Shown here piece after piece: positions 9,110-15,579 of a DNA stretch of 64,000 nucleotides. The first letter of the stretch is position 1. Each line of letters opens with the position of its first letter. Source of the DNA: Bryobacteraceae bacterium (GTDB taxonomy: Bacteria; Acidobacteriota; Terriglobia; Bryobacterales; Bryobacteraceae); the NCBI GenBank assembly GCA_025927575.1, contig JAICLJ010000002.1:1-64000 (forward strand), written 5' to 3'. The translations under genes were made by a program, and so were the position numbers. The notes beneath the pieces are model-generated. The model was not told the DNA's origin. It saw only the letters and a program-made list of their open reading frames with translations, and made no database searches.

Positions 9110-9253
9110 CGCCCGAAGGGGCGTATGAAGGGCTGAGCCGTAGTCGTTAGGACGAGCGGCAACAGCTTTTTGGGTCCCGGAATAAAGGGACCTGCAGAGC
9201 CGCGCAGAAACGCGGCGCAGTACACGGGCAGCTTCGGCTGCCCATTTTTATTT
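9110..9253 (+). promoter_or_regulatory. Five-hairpin structured leader of the coat protein gene
   Basis: The 178-nt gap before the coat gene folds into consecutive perfect stems: 9110-9114 with 9119-9123; a long interrupted stem made of 9132-9135/9163-9166, 9137-9140/9157-9160 and 9144-9147/9152-9155; 9173-9178 with 9187-9192; 9199-9204 with 9211-9216; and GGGCAGC 9226-9232 with GCTGCCC 9237-9243 around a TTCG loop. The last is followed by ATTTTTATTT, like an intrinsic terminator, and then by the AGGAG of the coat gene. It may control read-through, processing or stability of coat mRNA. Confidence 0.6.
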
Positions 9254-9262
9254 AGGAGAGAT

Positions 9263-10174
9263 ATGTCAACCATTACATCTGCCAATCTGGCAAATGCGAT
9301 CGTCAAGCTAGTGGCCGCGGACGCATTGCCGGCACTGGTAAGCAATCTGGTCATGGGCAACCTGGTAAACCGGGACTACGAGCCGGTGCTTGCCAACGCC
9401 GGTGACACGGTCAACGTACCGATTCCACCGACCCTGGTGGCCAACAACATTGCCGAAGGCGGTACGGTTACGCCGCAGACCCCGAACCTGGGGAATGCGC
9501 AGATCGTTCTGAATACGCATGCCGAGGCGACCTTCCAGATTCCGGACGTGACGAAGTGCCTGGCTGTTCCCGACCTGATGAAGGTCTACATGCAGCCGGC
9601 CGTTGTTGCGATTGCGGAAAAGATTGAGGGCGATCTGCTGAATCTGTACAGCAGTTTCTCGGCGAACACTCCGGTGGGCACCGCCGGCACGGCAGTCACG
9701 GAAGCGACGATTGACGCGGCGGAGACGGCGCTGTTCCAGGCGAAAGTTCCGGCCAGCGAGCCGAAGTATCTGGTGGTCGATTCGTCCACCTATTCGCAGA
9801 TTCGGCAGATTCCGCGATTCAGCGAGTATTATTCGGCGGGCGACGCGGGTTTGCGCGCTCTCGTCGAGGGCAATGTCGGCAAGATGAAGGATTTCTTTAT
9901 CTTCCGTTCGCAGCTTGTTGCGAAGACCGGCATGAGCACGGTGAACGTTCACAACCTCGCTTTCAGCCGCGATGCAATCGGGCTGGTTCTTCGCCGGCTT
10001 CCTCAGCCACTGCCTGGTACCGGCGCGATCGCGGAGTACGCCGAGATGGGGAATTTCGGAATTCGCGTGGTGATGAGCTACCAGCCGAATACCTTGTCGC
10101 AACAGTTCACGGTGGATGTGCTGTACGGCTGCGGCGTATTGCGGAACAACTTTGGCGTTCAGGTGAACAGCTAA
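9263..10174 (+). CDS. Major coat protein, P22 gp5-like
   Basis: The start at 9263 lies five bases after AGGAG and just after the structured leader. The 303-residue product contains features of the P22-type coat family: an N-terminal helical segment (ANLANAIVKLVAADALPALV), the region AGDTVNVPIPPTL, a central domain with KIEGDLLNLYSSF, and a C-terminal IRVVMSYQPNTLSQQFTVDV. It would form the head lattice with help of the preceding scaffold-like protein. It is shorter than P22 gp5 itself (430 residues), so an insertion domain is probably absent. Confidence 0.8.
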   Translation: MSTITSANLANAIVKLVAADALPALVSNLVMGNLVNRDYEPVLANAGDTVNVPIPPTLVANNIAEGGTVTPQTPNLGNAQIVLNTHAEATFQIPDVTKCLAVPDLMKVYMQPAVVAIAEKIEGDLLNLYSSFSANTPVGTAGTAVTEATIDAAETALFQAKVPASEPKYLVVDSSTYSQIRQIPRFSEYYSAGDAGLRALVEGNVGKMKDFFIFRSQLVAKTGMSTVNVHNLAFSRDAIGLVLRRLPQPLPGTGAIAEYAEMGNFGIRVVMSYQPNTLSQQFTVDVLYGCGVLRNNFGVQVNS

Positions 10175-10184
10175 TTACAAAGTG

Positions 10185-10207
10185 GGGGGCGAGTCGATCT
10201 CGCCCCC
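10185..10207. terminator. GC-rich hairpin just after the coat gene
   Basis: GGGGGCGAG and CTCGCCCCC form a perfect 9-bp stem with a 5-nt TCGAT loop, starting 10 nt after the coat stop codon. There is no T tract, so it more likely blocks 3' decay or lowers read-through than terminates fully. Confidence 0.5.
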
Positions 10208-10237
10208 TGAAAGATTGTTGCGCAAAAGCAAGGAAGA

Positions 10238-10273
10238 GGCGGCCTGCGAGGCCGCCGCAGGCCGAGGGCCTGC
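10238..10273. repeat. Double GC-rich hairpin, REP-like
   Basis: Two adjacent perfect stems follow each other: GGCGGCC 10238-10244 with GGCCGCC 10250-10256, and GCAGGCC 10257-10263 with GGCCTGC 10267-10273. The unit is followed by CCCACCC. It lies in the 153-nt gap between the coat gene and the next cistron. Confidence 0.45.
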
Positions 10274-10327
10274 CCCACCCGTTTCGTGCGAGCGAGTACA
10301 CGGTTCCGAGGATTAGAAGAGGAAGCT

Positions 10328-10654
10328 ATGGACTTACGACAGTTTTACAAGAAGATACGCGATGTGGAAGCGACGATTCCAGACCAGTTCCCGTTTGTGG
10401 TCAGCCTGGAAACTTCGGATGGCGGAAAGCCTGGCGTGATTACCGAGGCGCCTCGCTATCAGGCTGCCCGAATGATCGTTGAGGGAAGCGTGAGGCTTGC
10501 ATCCGAAGAGGAGAAGCAGGTTTTTCTTGAACAATGCGGGGCCGCGCAAAAGGCCGCTGAGGAAGTGGAAGCGGCCAGGCGTCTGCACTGGAGTTTGTTT
10601 GCGGGCCATGAAGCGCGGCCGCCGGTGACGCCCCAGCGGCCTTCTAAGAAATAG
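10328..10654 (+). CDS. Hypothetical small virion-cluster protein
   Basis: The ATG at 10328 is preceded by GAGGAA and gives 108 residues. The protein begins MDLRQFYKKIRDVEATIPDQ and has a central segment RMIVEGSVRLASEEEKQVFL followed by a charged helix. No family is recognised. Its place between the coat and connector genes suggests a structural accessory or head-completion role, but the sequence does not show one. Confidence 0.5.
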   Translation: MDLRQFYKKIRDVEATIPDQFPFVVSLETSDGGKPGVITEAPRYQAARMIVEGSVRLASEEEKQVFLEQCGAAQKAAEEVEAARRLHWSLFAGHEARPPVTPQRPSKK

Positions 10655-10664
10655 GAATAATGCC

Positions 10665-11492
10665 ATGGCTCTCTTCAACGATGCAGGATTGATCGGGATT
10701 GCAGACCTCGAGGCTTACGAAGTTAGCCTGAGCAAGGTCGCTTCGACGCACGGCATCAATATAGATACAAAAACGGCGATGACGCTGGACCAGGTTGGCG
10801 ACCGGCTTCTGCAAAGACTGGTGCGAGCGGGAGCGGCGGATTCGCAGTGCGTCGATTCCGTCTTAAGTGGAGCCGCCTCGATCTACTCCCTGCCGCCGCA
10901 GCAAGGCTGGCTATTCACACTCAGCAATGTAGTTGTTACGCCGCCGCTACGCCGCTGGATCTGCTTTGAGGTGCTCTCACAGATTTTCGCGGAAGCATAC
11001 AACACTCAGCTAAACGATCGGTTTAAAGGCAAGTGGACCGAATACATGGCGCGGTCGGCCGATGCGGAGTATAGCGTTTCGCAGTTGGGAATAGGCGTCG
11101 TTCATAATCCGCTCGCGCGGCCCGCGGAAGCGCAGGTGACGGTAGGCGCGGGATCGATTTCCGCAGGAATCGTCGTGGTGCAGACCGCGTGGGTGGATGG
11201 TCGCGGAAATGAAGGGGCGCTGAGTCCGCTCGTGCCGGTTACCTTGTCCGATTCATCTTCGATCACGGTCGAGATAGCCAACGGCGTGAATCAATCGCCG
11301 GCGTCGGCTAGTGGTTGGAACGTTTACATCGGATGGGACGGCGCGGGCCCATCCCGCCAGAATCTGGCGCCTCTCGCGAAGGGCGAATCCTGGCCGACGC
11401 CAGGGACAGGCTTCGTGTCCGGCCCTGCGCCTCTTAATGGGCAAGAACCGGAATTCTACATTGTGGATCCACACAAGCTGAGGAGGGGATAG
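10665..11492 (+). CDS. Virion protein with C-terminal fibronectin-III-like domain
   Basis: The 275-residue protein has a helical N-terminal part (residues 1-140) and a beta-rich C-terminal part. The latter includes WVDGRGNEGALSPLVPVTL and SASGWNVYIGWDGAGP, the strand pattern of an Fn3/Ig-like sandwich. A very similar pattern occurs in the large hub protein downstream (NDGAGNEGSLSF and SFNVYRG). By position it could be a head-tail connector or head-decoration protein. A start ATG at 10665 follows AGGAATAATGCC. Confidence 0.5.
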   Translation: MALFNDAGLIGIADLEAYEVSLSKVASTHGINIDTKTAMTLDQVGDRLLQRLVRAGAADSQCVDSVLSGAASIYSLPPQQGWLFTLSNVVVTPPLRRWICFEVLSQIFAEAYNTQLNDRFKGKWTEYMARSADAEYSVSQLGIGVVHNPLARPAEAQVTVGAGSISAGIVVVQTAWVDGRGNEGALSPLVPVTLSDSSSITVEIANGVNQSPASASGWNVYIGWDGAGPSRQNLAPLAKGESWPTPGTGFVSGPAPLNGQEPEFYIVDPHKLRRG

Positions 11493-11495
11493 CCG

Positions 11496-11993
11496 ATGGC
11501 GCCGATCACATTGCAGGCGGCACAAAAGGTAGCCGCTCTGTTCACGAATAACTCCGCTATCGAAAGTGAAGTGAACTCAATTGCGACGGGGAGTTCCTAC
11601 ATAGTGCCGGTGATCCCGGCATCGCAGGTCTATCTCACTTCAACTTCGATAAATATGGCAGACGTGCAGCAACAACTGGCTTACCCGCGAATCAGCGTGT
11701 TCTGCAGCCGCTTGGTCAATCAGCACCGCGAGAAGTTCCGGTCGCTTTCCGGAACGTTGGCGATCACGGTGGAGATTGCGGCGACGGCGGATCTGATCGA
11801 TCTTGTCGAGTACTGGATGCACTACTACGTCGAAGCGGCGAGCAACATTCTTCGGAGGGGCGCCGGGGACATGGGAGACGGCGTTTTTTTTCCGGGCACA
11901 TATCAAGTTGACGTTCAGCTCGCTCAGATAGGGGGCAGCGGCTTCCTGCAATTGGCGCAGGTGACTTGCGAACTGGGCGTGAGCCGCAATTAG
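11496..11993 (+). CDS. Putative tail terminator/head-tail joining protein
   Basis: The 165-residue product starts 3 nt after the previous stop codon. It has mixed alpha/beta sequence with the segment FRSLSGTLAITVEIAATADL and a C-terminal strand pair FLQLAQVTCELGVSRN. Its size, fold type and position immediately before the tail tube gene are those of tail-completion proteins. No diagnostic motif is visible, so the role rests on gene order. Confidence 0.5.
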   Translation: MAPITLQAAQKVAALFTNNSAIESEVNSIATGSSYIVPVIPASQVYLTSTSINMADVQQQLAYPRISVFCSRLVNQHREKFRSLSGTLAITVEIAATADLIDLVEYWMHYYVEAASNILRRGAGDMGDGVFFPGTYQVDVQLAQIGGSGFLQLAQVTCELGVSRN

Positions 11994-12004
11994 GAGGTTG
12001 CAGA

Positions 12005-13174
12005 ATGGCAAACTATATCTCGTCAAACGCGAATCGGTTCTATGCGGCGATTGAGCCTTCGTACGGGCAAGCGGCTCTTGTGTCCGCGGCAAACCGGTTT
12101 CCCGCGGTAAGCATGATGATCCAGCAAGGATTGGAACAGAGCCGCCGGCACGATAAGACCGGTTCACGGACTTTTAGAGGAACTCCGAAGACATCTCGCC
12201 GCGTCACTGCCTTTGAAACACAAACGTATCTGACCTCATGGAATGGAACGGGATCGCCCGCTTACGGGCCGCTGTTCCAAGCAGCATTCGGAGGACAGCC
12301 GTTGCTGAACGGCGGGTTGACAATCCAGAGCATTCCACAGGCCGCGGCAATCCAAACAAACGCTCCGCATGGCTTAACTGTAGGGTCCGCAGTGTCGTTT
12401 AATAATGAGATCCGGTTTGTAGCGAGTGTGGTGGACACGCAAACAGTTCTTCTGAATGCGGGATTCAGCGCCACGCCTTCCCCCGGTTCCGGCTTAACTC
12501 CGGCGATTACCTACCGGTTATCGACCAATTTGCCGAGCTTGACCCTGTACGACTATTGGGACCCAATCACGGCGGTGCAGCGAGCGGTGGTGGGCGTTGC
12601 CGTGGATACCCTCGATATTTCGGTGAACGGCGATTTTCACGAGTTTACGTTCCGGGGGCCGGCTGCCGACGTTCTGGACTCGCAGACGTTCGCCGCAGGA
12701 ACGGCGGGACTCAGCCAGTTTCCAGCGGAGCCGCCCCTTGGCTCGTTCGATTACTCGCTGGTGCCAGGCCACCTGGGGCAAGCGTGGATTGGCGCGCCGG
12801 CGAATCAATTCTTTACTCTCATCACGGCGAGCGTTCGTCTCAACAACAATCTCGCGGCGCGGAATCGCGAATTCGGAACGGCGATTCCGCGAGGGATCTC
12901 GCCGGGGGCCCGCCATGTATTAGCTCATCTCAGCGTGTTAGCGCAGGATGACGCGCAGACAACGGGCCTCTTTCAGGCGGCTCGATCGCGAACAGCGCTT
13001 CCAGCCATGTTGCAGTTGGGACAACAACAGGGGCAGTTGATGGGCATTTACATGCCGAGTGTAACCCCGGAGCTTCCGCGCTACAACGATGGGCAGCCGG
13101 AGCTGCAGTGGGACTTTCAGAATTGCCAGGCACAGGGACAAGCCGATGATGAGATCTTTATCGCGTTTGCATAG
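12005..13174 (+). CDS. Putative major tail (tube) protein
   Basis: The start at 12005 has AGGAGG seven bases upstream. The 389-residue product is beta-rich with the pattern typical of tail tube proteins, for example DTLDISVNGDFHEFTFRG and a late FTLITASVRLNNNL stretch. It lies directly before the frameshifting chaperone pair and the tape measure, which is the canonical position of the major tail protein in long-tailed phages. It is somewhat large for a single tube domain, so an extra surface domain is likely. The last 29 nt overlap the next gene. Confidence 0.6.
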   Translation: MANYISSNANRFYAAIEPSYGQAALVSAANRFPAVSMMIQQGLEQSRRHDKTGSRTFRGTPKTSRRVTAFETQTYLTSWNGTGSPAYGPLFQAAFGGQPLLNGGLTIQSIPQAAAIQTNAPHGLTVGSAVSFNNEIRFVASVVDTQTVLLNAGFSATPSPGSGLTPAITYRLSTNLPSLTLYDYWDPITAVQRAVVGVAVDTLDISVNGDFHEFTFRGPAADVLDSQTFAAGTAGLSQFPAEPPLGSFDYSLVPGHLGQAWIGAPANQFFTLITASVRLNNNLAARNREFGTAIPRGISPGARHVLAHLSVLAQDDAQTTGLFQAARSRTALPAMLQLGQQQGQLMGIYMPSVTPELPRYNDGQPELQWDFQNCQAQGQADDEIFIAFA

Positions 13175-13544
13175 GCCCGTTCGATTCGAGAGCTCGCGCT
13201 GGTTCGACAGCGAGACGGTCGCGGGAGTTCGCTTCGCTGTAAGAAAGCCGTCGCTTGGGCAGCGGCTCGAGCTTACTCGCCGTGTTCACGAACTAACGCT
13301 GCGGCATGAATTTCTGAAAGCCGGCAGCGAAACGGAAAAGCTGGAAGAGGCGCTCGGCGAACTGATGGTTCAGCAACTGTATATCGAGTGGGGCCTTAAG
13401 ACAATCGAGGGACTCGAAATCGATGGCGAACCGGCAACCCCTGCGGCGCTGATCGACAGCGGGCCCGAAGAGCTTGCAGTCGAAATCGCATCCTGTGTCG
13501 TTCGCGAGTGCGGATTGACTGAGGACGAACGAAAAAACTTTTAG
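13146..13544 (+). CDS. Tail assembly chaperone, short form (gpG-like)
   Basis: The ATG at 13146 overlaps the end of the tube gene. In the zero frame the product has 132 residues, with a helical core (LTRRVHELTLRHEFLKAGSE) and a conserved-looking end ECGLTEDERKNF. The last sense codons read A-AAA-AAC-TTT before TAG. That is a canonical -1 slippery heptamer at 13532-13538, so a fraction of ribosomes should continue into the -1 frame. Position between tube and tape measure is exactly that of lambda G/T. It would bind the tape measure during tail assembly. Confidence 0.7.
   Translation: MMRSLSRLHRPVRFESSRWFDSETVAGVRFAVRKPSLGQRLELTRRVHELTLRHEFLKAGSETEKLEEALGELMVQQLYIEWGLKTIEGLEIDGEPATPAALIDSGPEELAVEIASCVVRECGLTEDERKNF
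13532..13538 (+). other. Programmed -1 ribosomal frameshift site AAAAAAC
   Basis: The heptamer A-AAA-AAC is in the correct phase (XXY YYZ) in the upstream chaperone frame, six nt before the stop codon. The -1 frame is open from 13538 through the ATG at 13652 to the stop at 13873. A 7-bp stem (13566-13572 with 13606-13612) lies downstream, further than the usual stimulator distance. Confidence 0.75.
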
Positions 13545-13873
13545 TCGCTTTCCACTTCCAGCGTTCAGGCCGGGCCGCATGGAATTGCGACGATTGCAGG
13601 CGACGCGGCCTGGTCGAGTTACGAAACTGCGGATTTCAGCGCGAGGGAGCCATGGCCCGGAATACACCGGTCTGGGCGCGCGGCGGCGTGTCAACGACCC
13701 AGTGCCCTAAATCGCTAATTTCGGCCGAGAGCCTGGTGTTTCTGGAGGAGTTCAACATCTGGGGGCGATTCGGGTGCGGAGATGCACGGCGGATGAATGC
13801 CCGAGTGGCTGATGCCATCGCTCTGCTTGAAGACGAGTTGAAGCGGGAAGTTGAACGAAGCGCTGGTGAATAG
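13538..13873 (+). CDS. -1 frame extension of the tail chaperone (gpT-like part of gpGT)
   Basis: Read in the -1 frame from 13538 this adds 111 residues to the upstream protein, giving a 242-residue fusion. The extension contains WNCDDC and a second Cys, then MARNTPVWARGG and a helical end SLISAESLVFLEEFNIWGRF. Independent initiation at the ATG 13652 is possible but the GAGGGAG there is only two bases away. Family knowledge: siphophage tails make both short and frameshifted chaperone forms in a set ratio. Here the fusion is predicted, not shown. Confidence 0.65.
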   Translation, partial: LLVAFHFQRSGRAAWNCDDCRRRGLVELRNCGFQREGAMARNTPVWARGGVSTTQCPKSLISAESLVFLEEFNIWGRFGCGDARRMNARVADAIALLEDELKREVERSAGE

Positions 13874-13929
13874 GGAACAAGGCACGCCTTATCCGGGACA
13901 AGCACCAGGAAACTGGCGGGAGGACGGTC

Positions 13930-14475
13930 ATGAAGAAGAAAACGAGTTCAAGTTCATTTAAGACGTCATTAACAAAACTAACTGGTTCCGGGTTCACCGG
14001 GGGTAAGTTGAGCGGCTTGTCGAAGTCGGCCAGGTTGTCGCAGGGCATCAATTTCGGAAAGGCGCCTAACAGCGCGACGCTGGCTCCCAATTCGAGTTCG
14101 AGCGGAGGATGGCAAAAATATGCTTCGCAACTCGCTTCCGGCGGTGCTGCCAGCATTCTAACGGGCAGCTATGGAACCGGCACTTTCGGAGGATTCGGCC
14201 TCGCCCCGATCGTTTCCGGAATTCTCGGACTCTTGGGGAGCAAGCATAAAAACCCGCCCGTACTTCAGCCTTTCAGTCTGCCGGGCCCGAGTCATCAGAC
14301 CGTTCACCTGGGAGGCGGCAACTCGAGCGCAAGCGGGCCAAGTAGTGTCGTGCATGTGCACGTAAAGGCGATGGATTCGCAGTCGTTCATGGACCGCTCG
14401 AACGAGATTGCTAACGCGGTTAAGAGCGCGATGTTGAATTCGCATTCACTCAACGACGTGGTTTCGGAGGTCTAG
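13930..14475 (+). CDS. Very short tape measure-like protein
   Basis: The 181-residue protein starts with a Ser/Gly-rich low-complexity region, has a hydrophobic stretch (GFGLAPIVSGILGLLGSK), and ends with AMDSQSFMDRSNEIANAV and LNDVVSEV, which resembles the C-terminal end of phage tape measure proteins. Its position after the G/GT pair supports that role. Ordinary tape measures have 600 to over 1000 residues. If the rule of about 1.5 angstrom per residue holds, this tail would be under 30 nm. It may instead be a remnant that lost its middle part. Confidence 0.6.
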   Translation: MKKKTSSSSFKTSLTKLTGSGFTGGKLSGLSKSARLSQGINFGKAPNSATLAPNSSSSGGWQKYASQLASGGAASILTGSYGTGTFGGFGLAPIVSGILGLLGSKHKNPPVLQPFSLPGPSHQTVHLGGGNSSASGPSSVVHVHVKAMDSQSFMDRSNEIANAVKSAMLNSHSLNDVVSEV

Positions 14476-14835
14476 ATGGCAACCTTTCCCGTTTTGTCAA
14501 CCGGAGCTGTCGGACAGTATCCGATGGCGAGAGGGGTCAGCTACAACGTGGAGGTCATCCGCTTCATGGACGGCTCCGATCAACGATACCTGACACGCGG
14601 TAAGCCGTTACGGCGATGGCTGATCAAACTGGATCAATTGACCGAGGCGGAACTTGGGCGACTGGAGCAGTTTTTCGACAGCGCGCAGGGGAACTTTGAG
14701 TCATTTGATTTCCTTGATCCTTTCAGCGGGATGCCTATTCCGAACTGCCGGATTGCGAATCCTTACCTCCTGACGGAGTATGTGGCAGCAGGAAGTGGAA
14801 GCGCCGCGCTGATGGTGGAGGAGTCAAGTGTCTAA
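14476..14835 (+). CDS. Distal-tail-like protein, copy 1 (short)
   Basis: The 119-residue product starts immediately after the tape measure stop. It contains FPVLSTGAVGQYPMARGVSY, a region RWLIKLDQLTEAELGRLEQF and FDFLDPFSGMPI, a pattern like DUF2460/minor tail proteins found between tape measure and hub. The same pattern recurs in the next gene, so the two appear to be a tandem duplication with diverged ends. It probably forms part of the ring between tube and hub. Confidence 0.55.
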   Translation: MATFPVLSTGAVGQYPMARGVSYNVEVIRFMDGSDQRYLTRGKPLRRWLIKLDQLTEAELGRLEQFFDSAQGNFESFDFLDPFSGMPIPNCRIANPYLLTEYVAAGSGSAALMVEESSV

Positions 14836-15571
14836 TATGTTTTTCCCACAGCTTTTGACTGGAGCGCTCGCGCAGTATCCCATCAACCGGACCAAGTTCA
14901 TGCATACGGTTGTGAACAGCATGGAGGACGGATCGAGAATTTCGTATTTCGATCCGGACGGCTCGACCTTAATTTGGAATCTAACTTACCTGGGATTGAC
15001 TCAAGGAGAGGTGGACGCGATACAGTCTCTTTTCGACGGGTGTTGCGGACCGCTTCGCGCGTTTACCTTCATCGATCCGACTGCCAATCTCCTCTCTCCG
15101 ATGTGGCAGCACTCTCCCCTGATTACTTTGCAGGGATCAGCGTACACGAACCGGTCGAACTCTGTCCTGGAAATAAGCCAAACGTTTGCGATACCCGCCG
15201 GATATCAATATTGCCTTTCAGTTGCAAGCGGTGAGACAAACGGCACGGGTGAATCGGTTGCATTGATCCGGCGAGGGCCGAATACCCAGCAGCGCAATCA
15301 GTTGCCTGTCGCACAGGGTCAGATGGTCAGCAGTGGAGCACTCGCCGACAGCGGCGTGGGCTTCACGGTAGCTATCGAGCTGCAGCCAGGGCAAGTGTTT
15401 GATTTGGGCCAGGCCCAACTTGAAGCACAGGTGGCACCCTCGGACTTCCGGCCGGCTTCGAACCTGGGCGGGATCTATCAAAAAGCGCACTGGGCCGTGA
15501 ACGAACTTCTGTTTCAGGCCGACGCACTCGATTCCTTTAGTGTGAATTTCACGATCGAGACATACGCATAG
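14828..15571 (+). CDS. Distal-tail-like protein, copy 2 with C-terminal carbohydrate-binding-like domain
   Basis: The 247-residue product begins at a GTG at 14828 that overlaps the previous stop; an ATG at 14837 is the alternative. GGAGGAG lies upstream. Residues 1-90 repeat the previous protein (FFPQLLTGALAQYPINRTKF, LTYLGLTQGEVDAIQSLFDG, FTFIDPTANLL). The rest is beta-rich and resembles a carbohydrate-binding jelly roll (GYQYCLSVASGETNGTGES, VFDLGQAQLEAQVAPSDFRP). That would place a glycan-binding module near the tail tip. Confidence 0.55.
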   Translation: MSNMFFPQLLTGALAQYPINRTKFMHTVVNSMEDGSRISYFDPDGSTLIWNLTYLGLTQGEVDAIQSLFDGCCGPLRAFTFIDPTANLLSPMWQHSPLITLQGSAYTNRSNSVLEISQTFAIPAGYQYCLSVASGETNGTGESVALIRRGPNTQQRNQLPVAQGQMVSSGALADSGVGFTVAIELQPGQVFDLGQAQLEAQVAPSDFRPASNLGGIYQKAHWAVNELLFQADALDSFSVNFTIETYA

Positions 15572-15579
15572 GATTTCAA

